DNA of 64,000 nt, from contig NC_045140.1 in the NCBI RefSeq assembly GCF_008831285.2, positions 4,009,528 to 4,073,527 on the forward strand, in the 5' to 3' direction. Origin of the DNA: Nymphaea colorata (taxonomy: Eukaryota; Streptophyta; Magnoliopsida; Nymphaeales; Nymphaeaceae). Below, piece by piece: positions 23,501 to 36,693 of this stretch; positions within the stretch are counted from its first letter, which is position 1; every line of letters begins with the position of its first letter. The translations under genes were made by a program, and so were the position numbers. The notes below the pieces were generated by a model. It was not told the origin of the DNA. It searched no databases and saw only the letters and a program-made list of their open reading frames with translations.

Positions 23501-26500
23501 TCCATCAGTCATTTGAGTGTCCTCACCAGTACTTGCAACAGTTTCCACTCCTGAAGCATCTCCAATTTGAGAATCTGCCCCACTAGCACCATTTTCAACC
23601 GAGTCTGATGGTATTCCAGCGGTCACTTGGTTTGATGATAGTGTCTCAGGATCAGGAAGAGAATTCCTGACATTCAGAAGAAATGCCTGGTGTTCATTCT
23701 CCACCAGATCGAAAGCTATCTGAAAGGCCAGAAGAGCATCATCCTGCAAAAAGCTAGTGAGTTAATGAAAGTTGATTCTAGGTCTTTCTGCAGAAAATAT
23801 TGACAGGATTATGACACATACCTTGTTGCTGGACTTGAGCAATTTCACTAGTATATTGGCAACAGCTTCAGATTCATCAAGAAACATAAGACACTGACAA
23901 ATGCTCAAGAAATCTGGTGAAGGCAGTCGTTGATATATTTGCACAAGCAGGCGCAGAACCTGAGAAGAAAAAAACGTGAAAGGGAAAAAACAAATGTTAA
24001 TGTTTTAACTGCTATGCATTTCCCATTGTCAGAAGTATCTATCGAGATGTTTATAAACATTAACGAAAACCTGTCCTCAGACACGAAAATATTTCAAAAC
24101 TGTCTGTGACCTAAATACGAAATAAGATTTTATTGATTATCAATTTATCATAATGAAAGTGTTACCTCTGTACAAAGGAACAGCTTCATTTGTGCAAAAA
24201 GAATGGCTAGTATGAAAACTACTTGAAAGCTTACCACATCAGTCAGTAAATTTCCTTCATAACAATAACTTTAACCTTCAGCAATGGGTGAATGCACTTA
24301 AAAATCATGGACATAGAACCGTCCATTAATGAACACAAAAACAGTGTCTGGCACAAAACTATTCTCACCTCAAATTTTAGAAGTATCCAGCAATGCATAA
24401 CCTATGTATTGCTTAAATGCCATAAATTTCTATTCCTCAAGCAATATGCAGGGCAGTAATGGGATCCTACTCAATAAGAACCTCGAAAGCAATGACCACA
24501 AATGGCCATCCAGATGATAATGAAAATCACTGGTCGCTCACTGCATTCATTCTATTTAAGGTTCATACGAGCACCAGCACAGTTGCTCTTGCCCAGACTC
24601 ATTTCCATTTGTTACACATTAGTAACCTAAATACAAATGCACCTTTGGAGATCACCAACCTACTCACCAGAGCACAAATTTCCACTCACACCTGGATTTT
24701 TTTTTTTACTTTCAGGATTTCAAGAAGAAACTTCTCTTTGTAATGGGTATGACCTATGGACAATTCCATAACAGGACTCCTTTTTATCCTTGGTTATAAA
24801 AAGCAGCACAGATACAGAACTATATTATGTTCGTGTACTGCATTCATCCATTGGAGTAAGAGAAAAACAGCTAGGGTCCTCAAAGAGCCAAGTGAATGAT
24901 AAACATCTGACATGTTGAAGCATTAAACTTCTTAAGAAACACAAACTGACGAGAAGAGTAAAATATCACACCTCACGCCTGTACTCTCTTCTGTTGACAT
25001 ATGAATGAGATACGTTGATACAGTATGCAAGAGTCCCTTGAACATTGTCACTGCGAGTTATTGCTTCCTCTAATTTATCCAATCGTCTACACTCAATAGC
25101 CATTCCCATTGCTTGCTGAAATTTTCCATCCAGGATACACCTGAATCATGTGTTACAATTCAAGATCGCATAATCTAAAACACTAAAAGTTGCTGCAATT
25201 GAAACAGTGCCAAGCCAAATCATATACTTGTCAAGAAGCCTTTCGACAATGGCCTTCAATCTTGGATCCATCTTTTCTGCTTCCTCACTAGACTCGGCTG
25301 CCTTCATATGAAGATTTGCATACTCGTCTAGAGCTTTTGCTGCATAAAGAGGTAGAAAGAGTTCAAAATTTGATATCATTGCCAAGCAGAATACCTAAAC
25401 CCATCAAAGACCAAAATTGATCAAAGACTCTACCAAGAATTGTGTGAACATAGTCTGAATCTTCAGAAACATCAAACAACGGCCCAGCACCCAGTGCATA
25501 TGATAATGAATCATTGAGTTCACCAAGATGATAAAATACCTACAATAAATCAAACAAGTTGGGACAGAGATCAAAAATATTTATGTCTAATGAGTCCCCA
25601 CAAGATGAGTTCAGCATGGGATGCTGATCCACAATGTGGGAGAAGATTAAACCGATCTTCAACCATTTTAATTATCAAACATGTACCGAAAAGAAAAACC
25701 AGATATTATGAAAGTGGTCTGCTTCTCTGATTGCATGGTATAACACACTTTATCAGATTGTATGAATCCCATGGCCCACAGCAAAATTAATTAATATTTA
25801 ACAGACTTTGACACAGCAGTCTATGACATTAACAACATACAGATTAATCATTAATCTAATCAAAGACAAAGAAAAGAACGGTAATGTATCACCTTTGAAG
25901 CAACCAATGCAGCAAGTTGTCTTCTTTCAAAACCTTCATCTTCATACAAACTTTCGCTGCAATAATGATTTCAGATGTCAGAAGTGGTATACTAAAGTAC
26001 ATACAAAAATGTTAAATTCATAAAATTCAAAGATAACAGGCACAAAATAAAAAATTTCATCATCATATCCATGCACCTTTTGTAGATCATACATCATTAT
26101 GATGCACAAGGTACACATATCACATAATGCCCTATATAAGTTAACAGCATCAGTTACAGCTCAGTCCAAATGTTTCTGATTCTAATGCAATAAGATATTA
26201 AGAAACCTATTTGTTTGGATTCAGGTTTGAATATGAAATATGAGATTTAAATCAAAATCACAGTGCTGATTAGGATTCTCCGGACCTACCTTGGAACATA
26301 TCCAAGTCCCATATGTTAACATCCCTATTCCCAGGTCTTCCCTCACTGATTAGAAAATAGAGCTCTATTCTTCTATGTTACGTGACCATTTTTCATTATA
26401 CTACAATTTGAAAACTAAAATTTAGATATAACTGTCAAATGGAAGGAAAAAAAATTGAAAATGCCTCTTCAGCTAACTTCCATGAAAAGCTGTCCACATT

Positions 26501-27798
26501 GCTTCAACCCGCTGGACCCCCTAAAATTTGAACATCAACTTCTAATTAAGTTGATTATCAAGTTCTGGCATGTTTGTCGTGTTTCAGTGTGTTTCAGTTG
26601 ATAGTCATAAAGTTTTGATTGAAATATATTTTTGTGCATAATTCAAGCAGTTAACCCTGTTAACCTTGTATTTTTACTGTTTCTAAGGCTAAGGGTTGGA
26701 CCGCCTTTGCCCAGTCCCACCTAGGCTATAGGGGCCTCTCAGGCAGAGCCTACTGCTTTTGACTACATAAGCTCAAGCCGTGGTGAATTAAACATGTATC
26801 TGTTAAGGCACCTAAAAACTCCAGCCGGTGGTTCAAGCCCAATCTAAAGAGCCTGATAAACATCTTCCTTGTGCTGCTCTGTACAAGTCTTCAAGCACGG
26901 TAGCAAAGAGGTCGCCGCAGCAGTATGGAATATGGATAGCTTTCCGAGATTGCCCACAAGCCTACAATCCAACCCGCGGAAATGAAATAAAAGAGAGTAC
27001 TGAGATTTCCAGATATTATCCTGATGACCACCACATCATCCCACTGGAGCAACAGCCCGGAACACGACCAGTCAACAGAATAAAAAACACCCAAAAAATT
27101 GGAAACAAATCTAAAATGAGAACGCCCTCTAGAAAAGAAGCGCCTTTAAACATCTACAACCGAGAGACACTCTGCTTGACGACCAACACTAAAGCAACAT
27201 CATTCTTCTAGCAAACTAAACCCTACAAAACTGCACAACTTGAAACAGAGGCGAATCCAAAATTTTGGCAAATCCAACTAAGCCCCGTCTCCAAAACCTT
27301 CCTTTTCCATAAAACAGCAATCGACATCAGCAAGCTTTGTAGTAGAAACCCACGGAACGGAGAGGACGAGAAAGTTAAAAAGCGAAGGACCATAACTAAA
27401 ATCTTTGTGATCCAACACCATAAGGAACACATCCAGCAAAACCACAAGAGGACGAAAAATTGAACAGCATAAAACCCTAAGCGAGACCCCAAAACAACCC
27501 ATTAACCTAGCTAACGAAATATCGAGCAGAATTCTTCAAGAAGCATAAACAGAAACCGCAAGAGATCAAAGGTACCCAACAAGAAAAAGGGAAAGGGAAA
27601 CGAGATTTAAAAAAAAACTAAGCGTAGAAAGAAGAAAGGAGATCGGGGAACGCACATTGTGGAGACGCTGGTGGAGATCTCCGGCCAGAAATTGTCCACG
27701 AGGGCGTTGAGGTTGGTGAGGGCGTGGAGCTTCAGCACGGGGTGCGCCTCGTTAAGCATCGCCAGAAGGCCGCCGGCCGAACTCACCACGGCCGCCAT
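20575..27798 (-). CDS. RPN2: 26S proteasome regulatory subunit RPN2 (PSMD1 homologue)
   Basis: Large scaffold subunit of the 19S base, which holds the ubiquitin receptor RPN13 and contacts the ATPase ring. Spliced CDS complement(join(20575..20895, 21055..21580, 21658..21890, 22096..22354, 22458..22678, 22761..23009, 23140..23275, 23361..23743, 23822..23959, 24972..25140, 25228..25339, 25434..25539, 25893..25956, 27656..27798)): 3060 nt, 1019 aa; plant RPN2 is about 1004. N-terminus [20 protein letters not shown]. The helical N-domain runs to about residue 400, with an acidic, low-conservation loop at about 270-345 (exon 7). Proteasome/cyclosome repeats follow at about 420-800, with words such as [15 protein letters not shown] and [16 protein letters not shown] Lys/Ala/Glu-rich KEKE-like stretch lies near 870-900. 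The C-terminus is [11 protein letters not shown], retaining the FEY motif of the RPN13-binding tail. All 13 introns are GT/AG with matching phase; the two longest are 1699 and 1012 bp. Intact. Confidence 0.98.
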
Positions 27799-29580
27799 TG
27801 CAGTCTGCAGACGGAAACAACGCGAGCCCCAAGCTGAAGCCGAGGCAGAAGCAGAAGCGGAAGCCGAGGGTGGAAGAAGCGAAAGCAGAAAAGCCGAGAA
27901 AGGAAAGAAATAGAAGCAACGAAGACCAACCTCGCCTTCTTGCCCAAGGCAGAACAAAGTAGCGGTGAGCGCAAACGGGTTGGATATCCAATACCATCTA
28001 CCAGAACCGATCCACCGTAAACCGGAGTACTGGCTCCGTTCCGTTTAGGCTCCGTTCCGTTTTAGATAGTTATCCGGCGATAGAAGCATCAATTAGTGTT
28101 GTGTGTTGGTCATTTGTACATGGAGGATAAGTATATATATAAATTGAACCAATGAATAAAAAAAAATGATATTTCAGGAATTTTCACTCTTTTAAATGGG
28201 CGTTTGATATATCTAGAATCGTAGAATCAAAATAGTCTTTTTTTAAGATATTGGACTTATTAAACAAAGAGGGTTTTTTATTTCTAGAATTAAGAAACTG
28301 GAACATGGTTTTGATTTTATTCCAGTTTAAAGAGGAATTGTGATATTAAAATTTTCATTCTTGAATTAAAATTTCAAACCATCAACACTAATATACAGAA
28401 AGGGACAAATATTTGAAGGCATATATATGTAAACAAACAAAGATTGATATGGGCAACTGCTTGCGAAACCCAAAATATGTGATGGGTTTTTTTTTTTTTT
28501 TGTGGGGGGGGGGGAGGGGGGGCTCAAGCTCGGGCTTGAGTTAGGCCGGGTAACGAGTACCCGTCAGGTACTCGGGCCTGAGTTGAGCCAAATACCAGGT
28601 ACTTGTCAGGTACCCAACCTTAGATGCAGGTTCAAAGCATGAGTGAGATCTACGCAAGCCAAAAAAAAAAAAACAAATAACCTTTAAGATACATGAATTA
28701 CATAATATCGAAATAAAATTAAAATAGGTGAAGCAAAATATTTAATATTGAAGGGTGAAAATATAAGAGTGCGTGGCGTCGAACAACATGAATGTCCCAA
28801 AGTGAAATAATAAATGCATGATTATGCAAATCGAATTTCTAAGATAAAATGCTTAAACTGATCAAAATAAAAGAAAATATAAATCCGCAACAATCTAATG
28901 CAACACTTCAGTTGAGTACATGTACTATTTTTGTTTTTTAACACAATTAACGCATCCTATAATTCACTAGTGTCATGAATAATTTCTAATAAAAATGGGT
29001 TTCAATTTTAAAATACAACTTTAATTTGTTGTTTTTTCAGTAACTTGTGTTGTGAGAAAAAGACGTGATATTAGAGCGCATAGGCAATTATAACCTCATA
29101 AATAAATCGCAGGTGACTTGAATGTACTAAGAGACTCACATGTAAGCCAACGCAACAAGAATATATTATAGTTCTTTTAAACTGGGAACACTCCAATACC
29201 AACTTTTAAATTAATTTTTAATGACAAAAGTGACATTAATATTCACATGGATAAAATAAAATGTTGTGTTCATTTCATACATGCATTCATGGACATATAC
29301 TTACATGAAAGCAATTCAAAATTTCTCGCCATTTTAATTATAACATGATGTTTACAACTTAAAGTCATACCCAAAAAGATAAACTAAATGAAAGATGAGA
29401 TGAAAAGGGTGATAAGAATCGACCAATTCAAAGTCCTCAACATCTTCATCATTTTTTTTATAAATTAGCTTTCTTTTTCTACAAATATTCTCACCTTATG
29501 TTCATTTAAGATCTTGTTTCCTGTATAATCTGAAGAACAAGCGCTGCACTCTCCACAAGTTTTTATATTCTAATAATTTT
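27799..29580. other. Intergenic upstream of RPN2, with a T/G homopolymer patch
   Basis: Contains the RPN2 upstream region; a TATA-like run on the minus strand at about 28131-28143 is too far from the ATG to call without transcript data. At 28485-28522 a run of about 17 T is followed by a run of G broken by one a. Next comes a 'gggcttgag/ggtactcggg' block (28525-28625) similar to blocks at 49.4 and 55.6 kb, probably MITE debris. No gene is seen. Confidence 0.4.
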
Positions 29581-29690
29581 ACTAATATCAGCTTATATAA
29601 GTAAAATTATCATCATCATTAAAAACAATATGATTACTAATATCAGCTTATATAAGTAAAATTATCATCATCATTAAAAACAATATGATT
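29581..29690. repeat. Perfect 55-bp tandem duplication
   Basis: Two copies, identical as far as I can read, at 29581-29635 and 29636-29690. Each starts actaatatcagcttatataa and ends aaaaacaatatgatt. The identity implies a recent duplication or an assembly artefact. Confidence 0.95.
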
Positions 29691-29825
29691 GTGATCAGTT
29701 AGTCATTCAAAATTGTGGTTTTGGGTGAGTGGAAGGAGATCACACCATCAGGAAGGTTGAAACCTTCCTCCTTCTTCTATTCCCCAAGGTCTAAGGCCAT
29801 TTTTGGTACCTTGTAGTGCCACCCT

Positions 29826-30373
29826 TAGGGGTGAACAATGAATCGAGCTACTCGAGTTCGACACTTTAAAGCTCGGCTTGTGAACAAGTTCGAGCCAAGT
29901 CATTTGCTTAATAAGTCAAGCTCGAGTTCATGAGTCGACTCGTTCAAATAATTGAGTTAAGTTTGAGCTCAACACGTAACTGCCGAGTAAAGCTCGAGCC
30001 TTAATCGAGTTTGTCGAGTCTTAATCAAGCTGATATATTCAAACAAGTTTATGAGTTTGTCAAGCCTTAATCAACTCAAGTTCGAGCTCAATAGGTAATG
30101 ATGAATATCAATTCTATTCAAATGAGTTTGTTGAGCCTTAATCAAGTCGAACTCGAGCTCAATACGTAACGATGAATATCAATTCTATTCAAACAAGTTT
30201 GTCGAACCTTAATTGAGTCGAGCTCAAGTTCAACACGTAACTGCCGAGTTGAGCTCGAGTTGCTTCTATCAAGCGATTCTCGAGAACGAGCTGTGTCGAG
30301 CTCGAGGCTTCATTAGTCGAGCCGAGCTAGAGCTGACTAAACTCGGGCTCGACTTGGCTCGTGTTCACCCCTA
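29826..30373 (+). mobile_element. hAT-like MITE, family 2 (GAGCTCGA-rich), 548 bp
   Basis: Begins TAGGGGTGAACA and ends TGTTCACCCCTA, a 12-bp perfect terminal inverted repeat. Flanked by GCCACCCT (29818-29825) and GCCGCCCT (30374-30381), matching at 7 of 8 bases, as expected of a hAT 8-bp target-site duplication. The interior consists of repeated ctcgagttcgag, gtcgagccttaatc and caaacaagtttgtcga words. No coding capacity. Confidence 0.85.
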
Positions 30374-33300
30374 GCCGCCCTCTGTACTAGTGATTACTCC
30401 TTTTACAACACAAGAAATTGATGCCTCTTGACACTCGGTGCCCCGTGACACTCGTATGAGAAACCAGTCGTCTATCAACTATCAATTTTAATTTCTTTCA
30501 ATTCGATGGGTTCATCATATTCACTTTGTTTTTTTTTTCTTTCTTTTTTCCCAAAACATATTTACAAAAACCTTGTCATTCAACTTTAATGTGCCTGATA
30601 AGGGTCGTGGTGCCTCATCTCCAGCCAAAACAGGCATAGGTGTGTTGATCTGGAAGTGTGGTACTAACGTCGGAGTTTTACATCATGGGAACGAATTAAA
30701 AAATCTCTCGACTACGGTGCCGTTTCTCAGGCTAACAAACAAGAAAAAAACTTTAATGCATAATAGAACAACACATGCAAATGATGTACATAAGTTTTAT
30801 GAAAAAAAATCAGGTGAAAATGTAACAAATATCAATTAATCATAATTATCCTTCCAAAACATCCACAACTAAATGTATTACATGTAAGACATGTTAATTT
30901 GAATTGTAAAAATCTGAAACTAAAGTCAACCAAGGCAGAGAACTTATATCAATCATAGTAAAAAGTAAAAAAATAATGTAAGCTTTTTAAAATAATTTAC
31001 AAGACAAGTAACATAAATAACAAAAAATGATTAAATTTGATGACTCTTATTTGGCAATTTCTTTTTTCTCTTTGCATTTTCAGGTGGGCGAGAGGTATTA
31101 ATCCCACCGCCCGAAACGGGCCCAAAGGCCCCACCATCTCCCTGCCTCCGGGTCCTGGCTAGTGTAGAGATACATGGGGCCCACATCAACCCATAAAATT
31201 TCATTGGAAAACTTAAAATATATATAGGGTGCCTACATCAGCCCCCAAGCTGGTAACTCGAGTCTTCTTAGACAAAAAACCATAGCACTTCCACTGATTT
31301 GAGTATGATAAACTGCCTTTACATAATTTAGGAATTGATCTGATCCGACTTTTTATCATCAATTTTTGAAGTAAGTGATATAATGCACTTGAATAAACCA
31401 TTCTTTGCAATACCCTAGAATGACATACCGAAGACTATTATTTCACATCCCATATTTTCGCTCAATTTATAATTTGTTTTACATTGATTGTATATTTTAT
31501 TTTTTTCATTAAATGCATAGATACCCTTCAAAGTGAAAAAACTGACGGCAGAAAGACACTATTGATTGGCATAGCTCTCATGCTACTTTCAAACTTTATC
31601 CTTCCTCTAAGCTGCAGACGGTGGCAAACGCAACAATCGAGTTAAAGGGTATCATAAGTCCACCTAGGCCCTAAAACAAGCCAGAAATTTAAAAGCATAT
31701 AAATATGACCTTCAGGTTTTATGCCAAAGGTGGTTTCCCCCAAGTAACCATTGAAAATAAACTATCTTTCAATTCTAAACCTCCTTTTTCAAACAATTAA
31801 ATCATTTTATGTCTTCCTAAGTCAAGTCTAAATAATGTACAATACAAAGAGTCTAATATAGATGTTTTTTTTTTTCATCCATAGCAATTCAGCCTTAACA
31901 TGGTTGAATATATTATCTATGACAATGTTAAAAACACTTGTTCCACTCCACTAGTTCAAAAATTGCATCTAATAGCTTATTAAAGAGAAAATGTATGTAT
32001 TTTAACAGTTTAGTTGTATCACTTGATTTTTAAGCAGGGGCAAAGGCAACTGGCATCGCTCTAGGGCGTATGCTTTATGAAACTCATTCTTTGAAAGTAT
32101 AATCCAGTGTACAAACTTGGTTGAACTTGAGTCCAATTATATGAGGAAGTATGAGATCCAGTCACTGTCATAGTCAACTGAAAATTTGTTAGCTATATAT
32201 TTAGTACCCCATGAAAAAAAAATTTGGTTCTGCCCTTGTTTTCAAGATGTTATTTATAATAGAAAATTAACTAAAAATGTTTAGTTTATGGTTTTCTTGT
32301 TACAAAATCGTGGCTATTAGGAGGCACCGTTTGTACAATTATTTAGTTCGACGTGGAGGAATTTGGTTTACTATTGCATATAGTAGTGATATCATTGTTC
32401 TCTTCTATTTCACTTTGAGAAACTTTCACATAATGTGCATGTTTGAGTGGTTGCTTTTAGCAACTCAATACTATTTTTACACGATCATGCATTAGATATA
32501 ATTTGTAGTAAATGCTGCTTCAATTTGTAAGTATTTTGTTTACATGCCATCTCACATTCGAGCACATGTAATTAAGTTCATTCTTGTAATGCTCATGTGA
32601 CATGTCCAATTCCATGTTAACAACTCACTACCCAGAAATTTTTGTCTATGGGGCATTAAATACATAAGTCTTAAGTTAGTGACTCAGGTCTCGTGGGGCT
32701 GTTATATAATTGGAGCGAAATCTACCCATATCTAATCATTAAAAAAATGGTTTTAGATGCCCCACTGAGCCCACACTTACCTCCACCCCTAGGTAGCGCA
32801 ATGGGTTGGGTGGCGTACAATAATCATGTCCTCCATTTGAAACTTGGAGGGTGCTATCCTGATGGTATTAAAAACTACTATTGATATTGGGATTTGGGGT
32901 GCTGCTATGAAGGCCAAATGAACCATGGTTTTTCCGCAATGGATAGGGTTTTGTTTCATTGACAAAGAAACAACCCAAGCATAATCCACCCAAAAACAAC
33001 ATACCATCTCCATTGGCTTGGAGGGATAGTGATGTCACAATAATCTTGAGTAAACTTTGTGCATGCTTTTATCAAATTGAATCTTAGTCATATCTCATGT
33101 TGGGTCATAAGGTTAAATTGCATTTTAGTCATATCTCATATTGGAATATATGTTATCAGATCAGTGGTACAATGAAGATGTGTCCAACTTAATCGAACAA
33201 CGTGGACTTAATAGTTCCTTTACGTGCGTGCGATAAGATTTCTTAGGAAAATGTTGAGTTCATGAAGCTCGTATGAGACCTTAAAATAACATTGATCCTA

Positions 33301-33384
33301 AACAAACAATAAATGCCACAATTTATTATTCTTATGACTGAAATTCCTAGTTTTTGGTTTCTATAAGGCAAGGGACATACAAAA
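30374..33384. other. Intergenic, no supported gene
   Basis: AT-rich DNA. The ORF at 30573-30839 has no recognisable motif. At about 31625-31755 a fragment resembles the 3' half of the SINE family at 18.6 and 33.4 kb (ccacctaggccctaaaacaagccag). Around 32790-32870, taggtagcgcaatgggttgg then ccatttgaaacttggaggg looks like another SINE head. No RNA gene with a full cloverleaf is seen. Confidence 0.4.
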
Positions 33385-33585
33385 CTAGGTGGGCAAGGCG
33401 GCTCACACTCCAGGGATTTGAGGTTCAAATCTCATGGTCATTGTCATACTCCAATATATAATTCATCTAGGCTGCAAATGTAAACGTGACACCTGAGTTG
33501 AATGATGTACCAAACTCACCCAAGCCCCAAAGCAAGCCAAAAAGATGGTTTTTCTTAGGTAAACATATAAAGAAAAAAACCCTTG
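33385..33585 (+). mobile_element. SINE, second copy of the 18.6-kb family
   Basis: Shares with the 18.6-kb SINE the order A box (gtgggcaaggcggctcac), B box (ggttcaaatctcatggtc), then gctgcaaatg, a 'cccaagccccaaagcaagcca' block and an A-rich end near 33570-33585. The B box is close to the tRNA consensus. Boundaries are approximate; I did not find a clean target-site duplication. Confidence 0.6.
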
Positions 33586-34308
33586 GCTTGGCAAGGTCTT
33601 TGCATTTTTGCATTGCCCCTGTGAAATTTATATTTGGTGTAAATGTTTGCATGTATTGGTGGATTTAGACTATACATTCAGGATTTTTGCACCTAGCTAC
33701 TATGAATCTATCTAGAGACTACAGATACACATGGTTTGTGGTTAAACATTCCTTAAGTGATGAGACTTCTTGCAGACGTGGTACTGTTGAGGGACATAAA
33801 TGAAAACTTTTTAAGTTCATAATTTGCTGTTGTTCTTTTTCAATCGGTTCAACCTTTGGTAGAACTTAACTCAATTTTAGGCAATTATTCTGGTTTGCTA
33901 CATTGATTTAATTATTGCTGCAATTTTTGAATTTGAGTATTGAGAGAAAAAAAAAAGGAAACTAATACAGTGATATGACATGTAGAGCATAATATTTTTA
34001 GATGGTCTTTATAACAAATCGCCCCACTCTTACACCAAGCTCGAGTTTCTGGTTTCATGGATCCTAATATGCCTTTTAGCAACTTTAGTTCTAGCCCCAA
34101 AAGTGCTAGAAACTAAGACAAACAATCACTTAACAACCTCTATTTATAAGTTCCCTAATATTCCTCATAATGTTAGATACAAAACTAAACTTTTCAAAAT
34201 AGTGTTAACGTTTTATCATTACAAAAGAAAAAGGAAAAAGTTCAATGCTCATGAAATATGGCTCAATCATTTCTAACAAAAGTAAATATTATTATCAATT
34301 ATTATCAA
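33586..34308. other. Intergenic, nothing recognised
   Basis: AT-rich sequence without a convincing ORF, RNA gene or repeat. Confidence 0.4.
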
Positions 34309-34752
34309 TAGGGCTGTCAACTCATCAGATTTGAATCAGATATATCCTTAATTGTATCTACTTTTTTCACATATTTGGATTCGAATACACACAAAGAAAA
34401 GTAAGATTTGAATGAAATCTGATTTTACAATCTGAATCTATTGTGCATCTGTTTTTTTACATTCATATTTGAATCTGAATTCAAATTTTGAACCGAATTT
34501 GACCTATTTTTAAAGTGTAAGAACATTAGATGGAAGATATTTATTTAAAAATAAATCCGATTTGAATTTTATCTCAATCCGATTGGATATTTATATATAT
34601 TCGAGTCCGAAATCTGAATACAATTAGATGTCATTTCTTATATCTGAATCTGATCTGATTTCTTAATTTGATATTAATTTTTGTTCTTATTCAAATTTTT
34701 TCAGAACGGTTTGATTGGATATCCAATCCAAATCAGACATATTGACATCCTA
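34309..34752 (+). mobile_element. hAT-like MITE, family 1, copy B (444 bp), perfect 8-bp TSD
   Basis: Begins TAGGGCTGTCAA and ends TTGACATCCTA. Flanked on both sides by ATTATCAA (34301-34308 and 34753-34760), an exact 8-bp target-site duplication. The interior shares with other copies the blocks 'aataaagaaaagt..gatttgaat', 'gaaccgaatttgacctatttt', 'atttatatatattcgag' and 'ggtttgattggatatccaatcc'. The perfect duplication makes this the reference copy for the family. Confidence 0.9.
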
Positions 34753-35271
34753 ATTATCAAAATCATGTAAGGTGGACGTTATAATAGCTATAAATTTTCT
34801 TTACGTAGATATTCAATGTCATATAATGGAAAACTTATTCATATGTTTGGTGAGATGGGGTGTAGATGCTCAATAACCATTGCATTTATAAGTTACTATA
34901 GAAGGAAGTCCAGGGCAAGTGAAAAAAAAGTTTGAATTATATTCTCAACTTTAACACTCTCAATGAAGCAATTTCGCACTAAGAGGAGAGCGGCAAATGA
35001 GTTCAAATGTATCTAAATGTTACGTTTTTGGTGCGCATGCATGGCTTTAATTGTTCAAAATATTTGACTAGTGTGATCTGTAAATATTATTAAATCGTGT
35101 GATGGTGAAATACGTGTACTCAAAACAAGTAAGGGAAAGACCAAAATCAGTCTTTAGTTCTCTTAACTTAACTTGATGGAAGGCATATCTATGAAACATA
35201 ATGATAATGGAAGAGGGAGAGAAAGAGGTGTAAGTACCTTTCATCTACTAGTACTATCAATGCTTGCAGCG

Positions 35272-36360
35272 TGAGTTGAGTTTACTCGAGCAAGTTTGAA
35301 TCGAGTTCGAATTGACTCGACTCATTGTACACTTCTACTCTTGTGGCATAATATAGAAATAGTGTATCATCAACCGGATACAACTCTGCCTTAAAGGGCC
35401 TAAGAGTATAGCACTCAAGGGAACTGAAGGTACATCTTTTTGGTGTCATCGACCTAACGAGCTACCCGATGCTCCTTGAGACCGAGATGTTTGTATTTCA
35501 TTGTATAGCCACATGGTAATCGTCTCCACGATCTACACTCAAAGCTGCATACGAGCCAAGTTGAACTCAAACTTGTTTAGTACGACTCGACTTGATTAAA
35601 CTCATATCTTGCTCTGCTCGATCTTGTTTGAGTCAAGCTATACAAGGTCAGCTCAAGCTGAACTTGTTTAAGCTCTTTTTTACAAAATCTCCATTAGACA
35701 TGATATATTTCCTTAATTTTAAGTTTGAAAATTATAGAAGAGAAAAAATAACCTAGATGAAACATGTTTACTTGAGTTTAAATGTGTCAAGTTCATGTAA
35801 TTCGAACTCAGCTCTCAACCAAAGAAAATTCGAATCAAGCTCGAGTTGACTAGACTTTATTAATGCCTCTTTTATGCTACGATCTTAATGTTTGAGATGG
35901 ATCCTATCAGCACATGTAGGGATGAACATGAGCCGAGTCGAGCCATTCAGCCAGCTTGAGCTCGACTCGATTAATGAAACCTTGAGAATAGCTTGATAGA
36001 AGCATCCAGCTTGACTCGATTGAGGCTCGACAAACTTGTTTGAAATATGAACTATTGCTTTGCCATAAATCAAGCTCGACTCGATTAAAGGTCAACAAAC
36101 TTGAATGAGCTTTTGTAAAAACTTACACAATTAATTAAATACTAGAGACAAATCAGATATTTAAAAAATCACTACACATCATTTTCAAGTCAAATTGAGC
36201 CTTAACAGTTTGTCCAGCTTTTGTAAAAACTTACATAATTAATTAACATTAATATACCAATTTTTTAATTTAAAAAATAAAATCAAATATTTAAAAAATC
36301 ACTACACATCATTGTTTAAGCAGCAAATCACTTGACTTGAACTCATTAATGAGTCAACTT
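35272..36360. repeat. Nest of family 2 MITE fragments with an internal duplication
   Basis: Family 2 words (cgagttcgaattgactcgac, gtacacttcta) at 35272-35335 look like a 3' end. Further GAGCTCGA-type sequence covers 35540-35870. A fresh 5' end TAGGGATGAACATGAGCCGAG starts at 35917. Inside it, agcttttgtaaaaacttac recurs at 36108 and 36216, and aaaaaatcactacacatcatt recurs about 130 bp apart, so a roughly 110-130-bp segment is tandemly duplicated with indels. I could not find the 3' end of the last element. Confidence 0.65.
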
Positions 36361-36592
36361 TTAACTAGGCGACCTCTTCACCTCGCTGCACGTGTAATCA
36401 CACCCACGACGGTGGACCTGGAAATATCAGGTTCGGACCCCATAAAATATGGACCACTACAGCAAAAGCCCAAGGGAAACCGCAAGTTCCTAATTCGAAC
36501 CGGGTTCGATCCACAATAACCGATTTGAAGGTTCCGCAGCCGCGCGTGGAAGCGACGGCTAGGGCTTTGCTGGATGGAGTTCGTCCCCGTCC

Positions 36593-36600
36593 ATATATAG
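36593..36600 (+). promoter_or_regulatory. Probable TATA box of MHF2
   Basis: ATATATAG lies about 95 bp upstream of the MHF2 ATG in otherwise GC-rich DNA. Transcription would start near 36625-36635, followed by a (CT)n leader at 36650-36672. A tagggcttt (36560-36568), close to an inverted telo box, lies just upstream. Confidence 0.55.
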
Positions 36601-36693
36601 GGAAGCTCAGAGAGGGGAAGCATGTAGCAGCGCCGGCGGGCGACGCCATCTCTCTCTCTCTCTCTCTCTCTTTCTTACACGCACGCAACTTCC

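Noticed and set aside
26828..27211. 127-codon + strand ORF within RPN2 intron 1
   Set aside because: No recognisable motif, lies inside an intron of a well-supported gene, and its B-box-like ggttcaagccc has no matching A box or cloverleaf.
36509..36535. ttcgaaccgggttcgatcc as a tRNA B box
   Set aside because: It is a palindrome near the MHF2 promoter; no A box or tRNA cloverleaf can be drawn around it.
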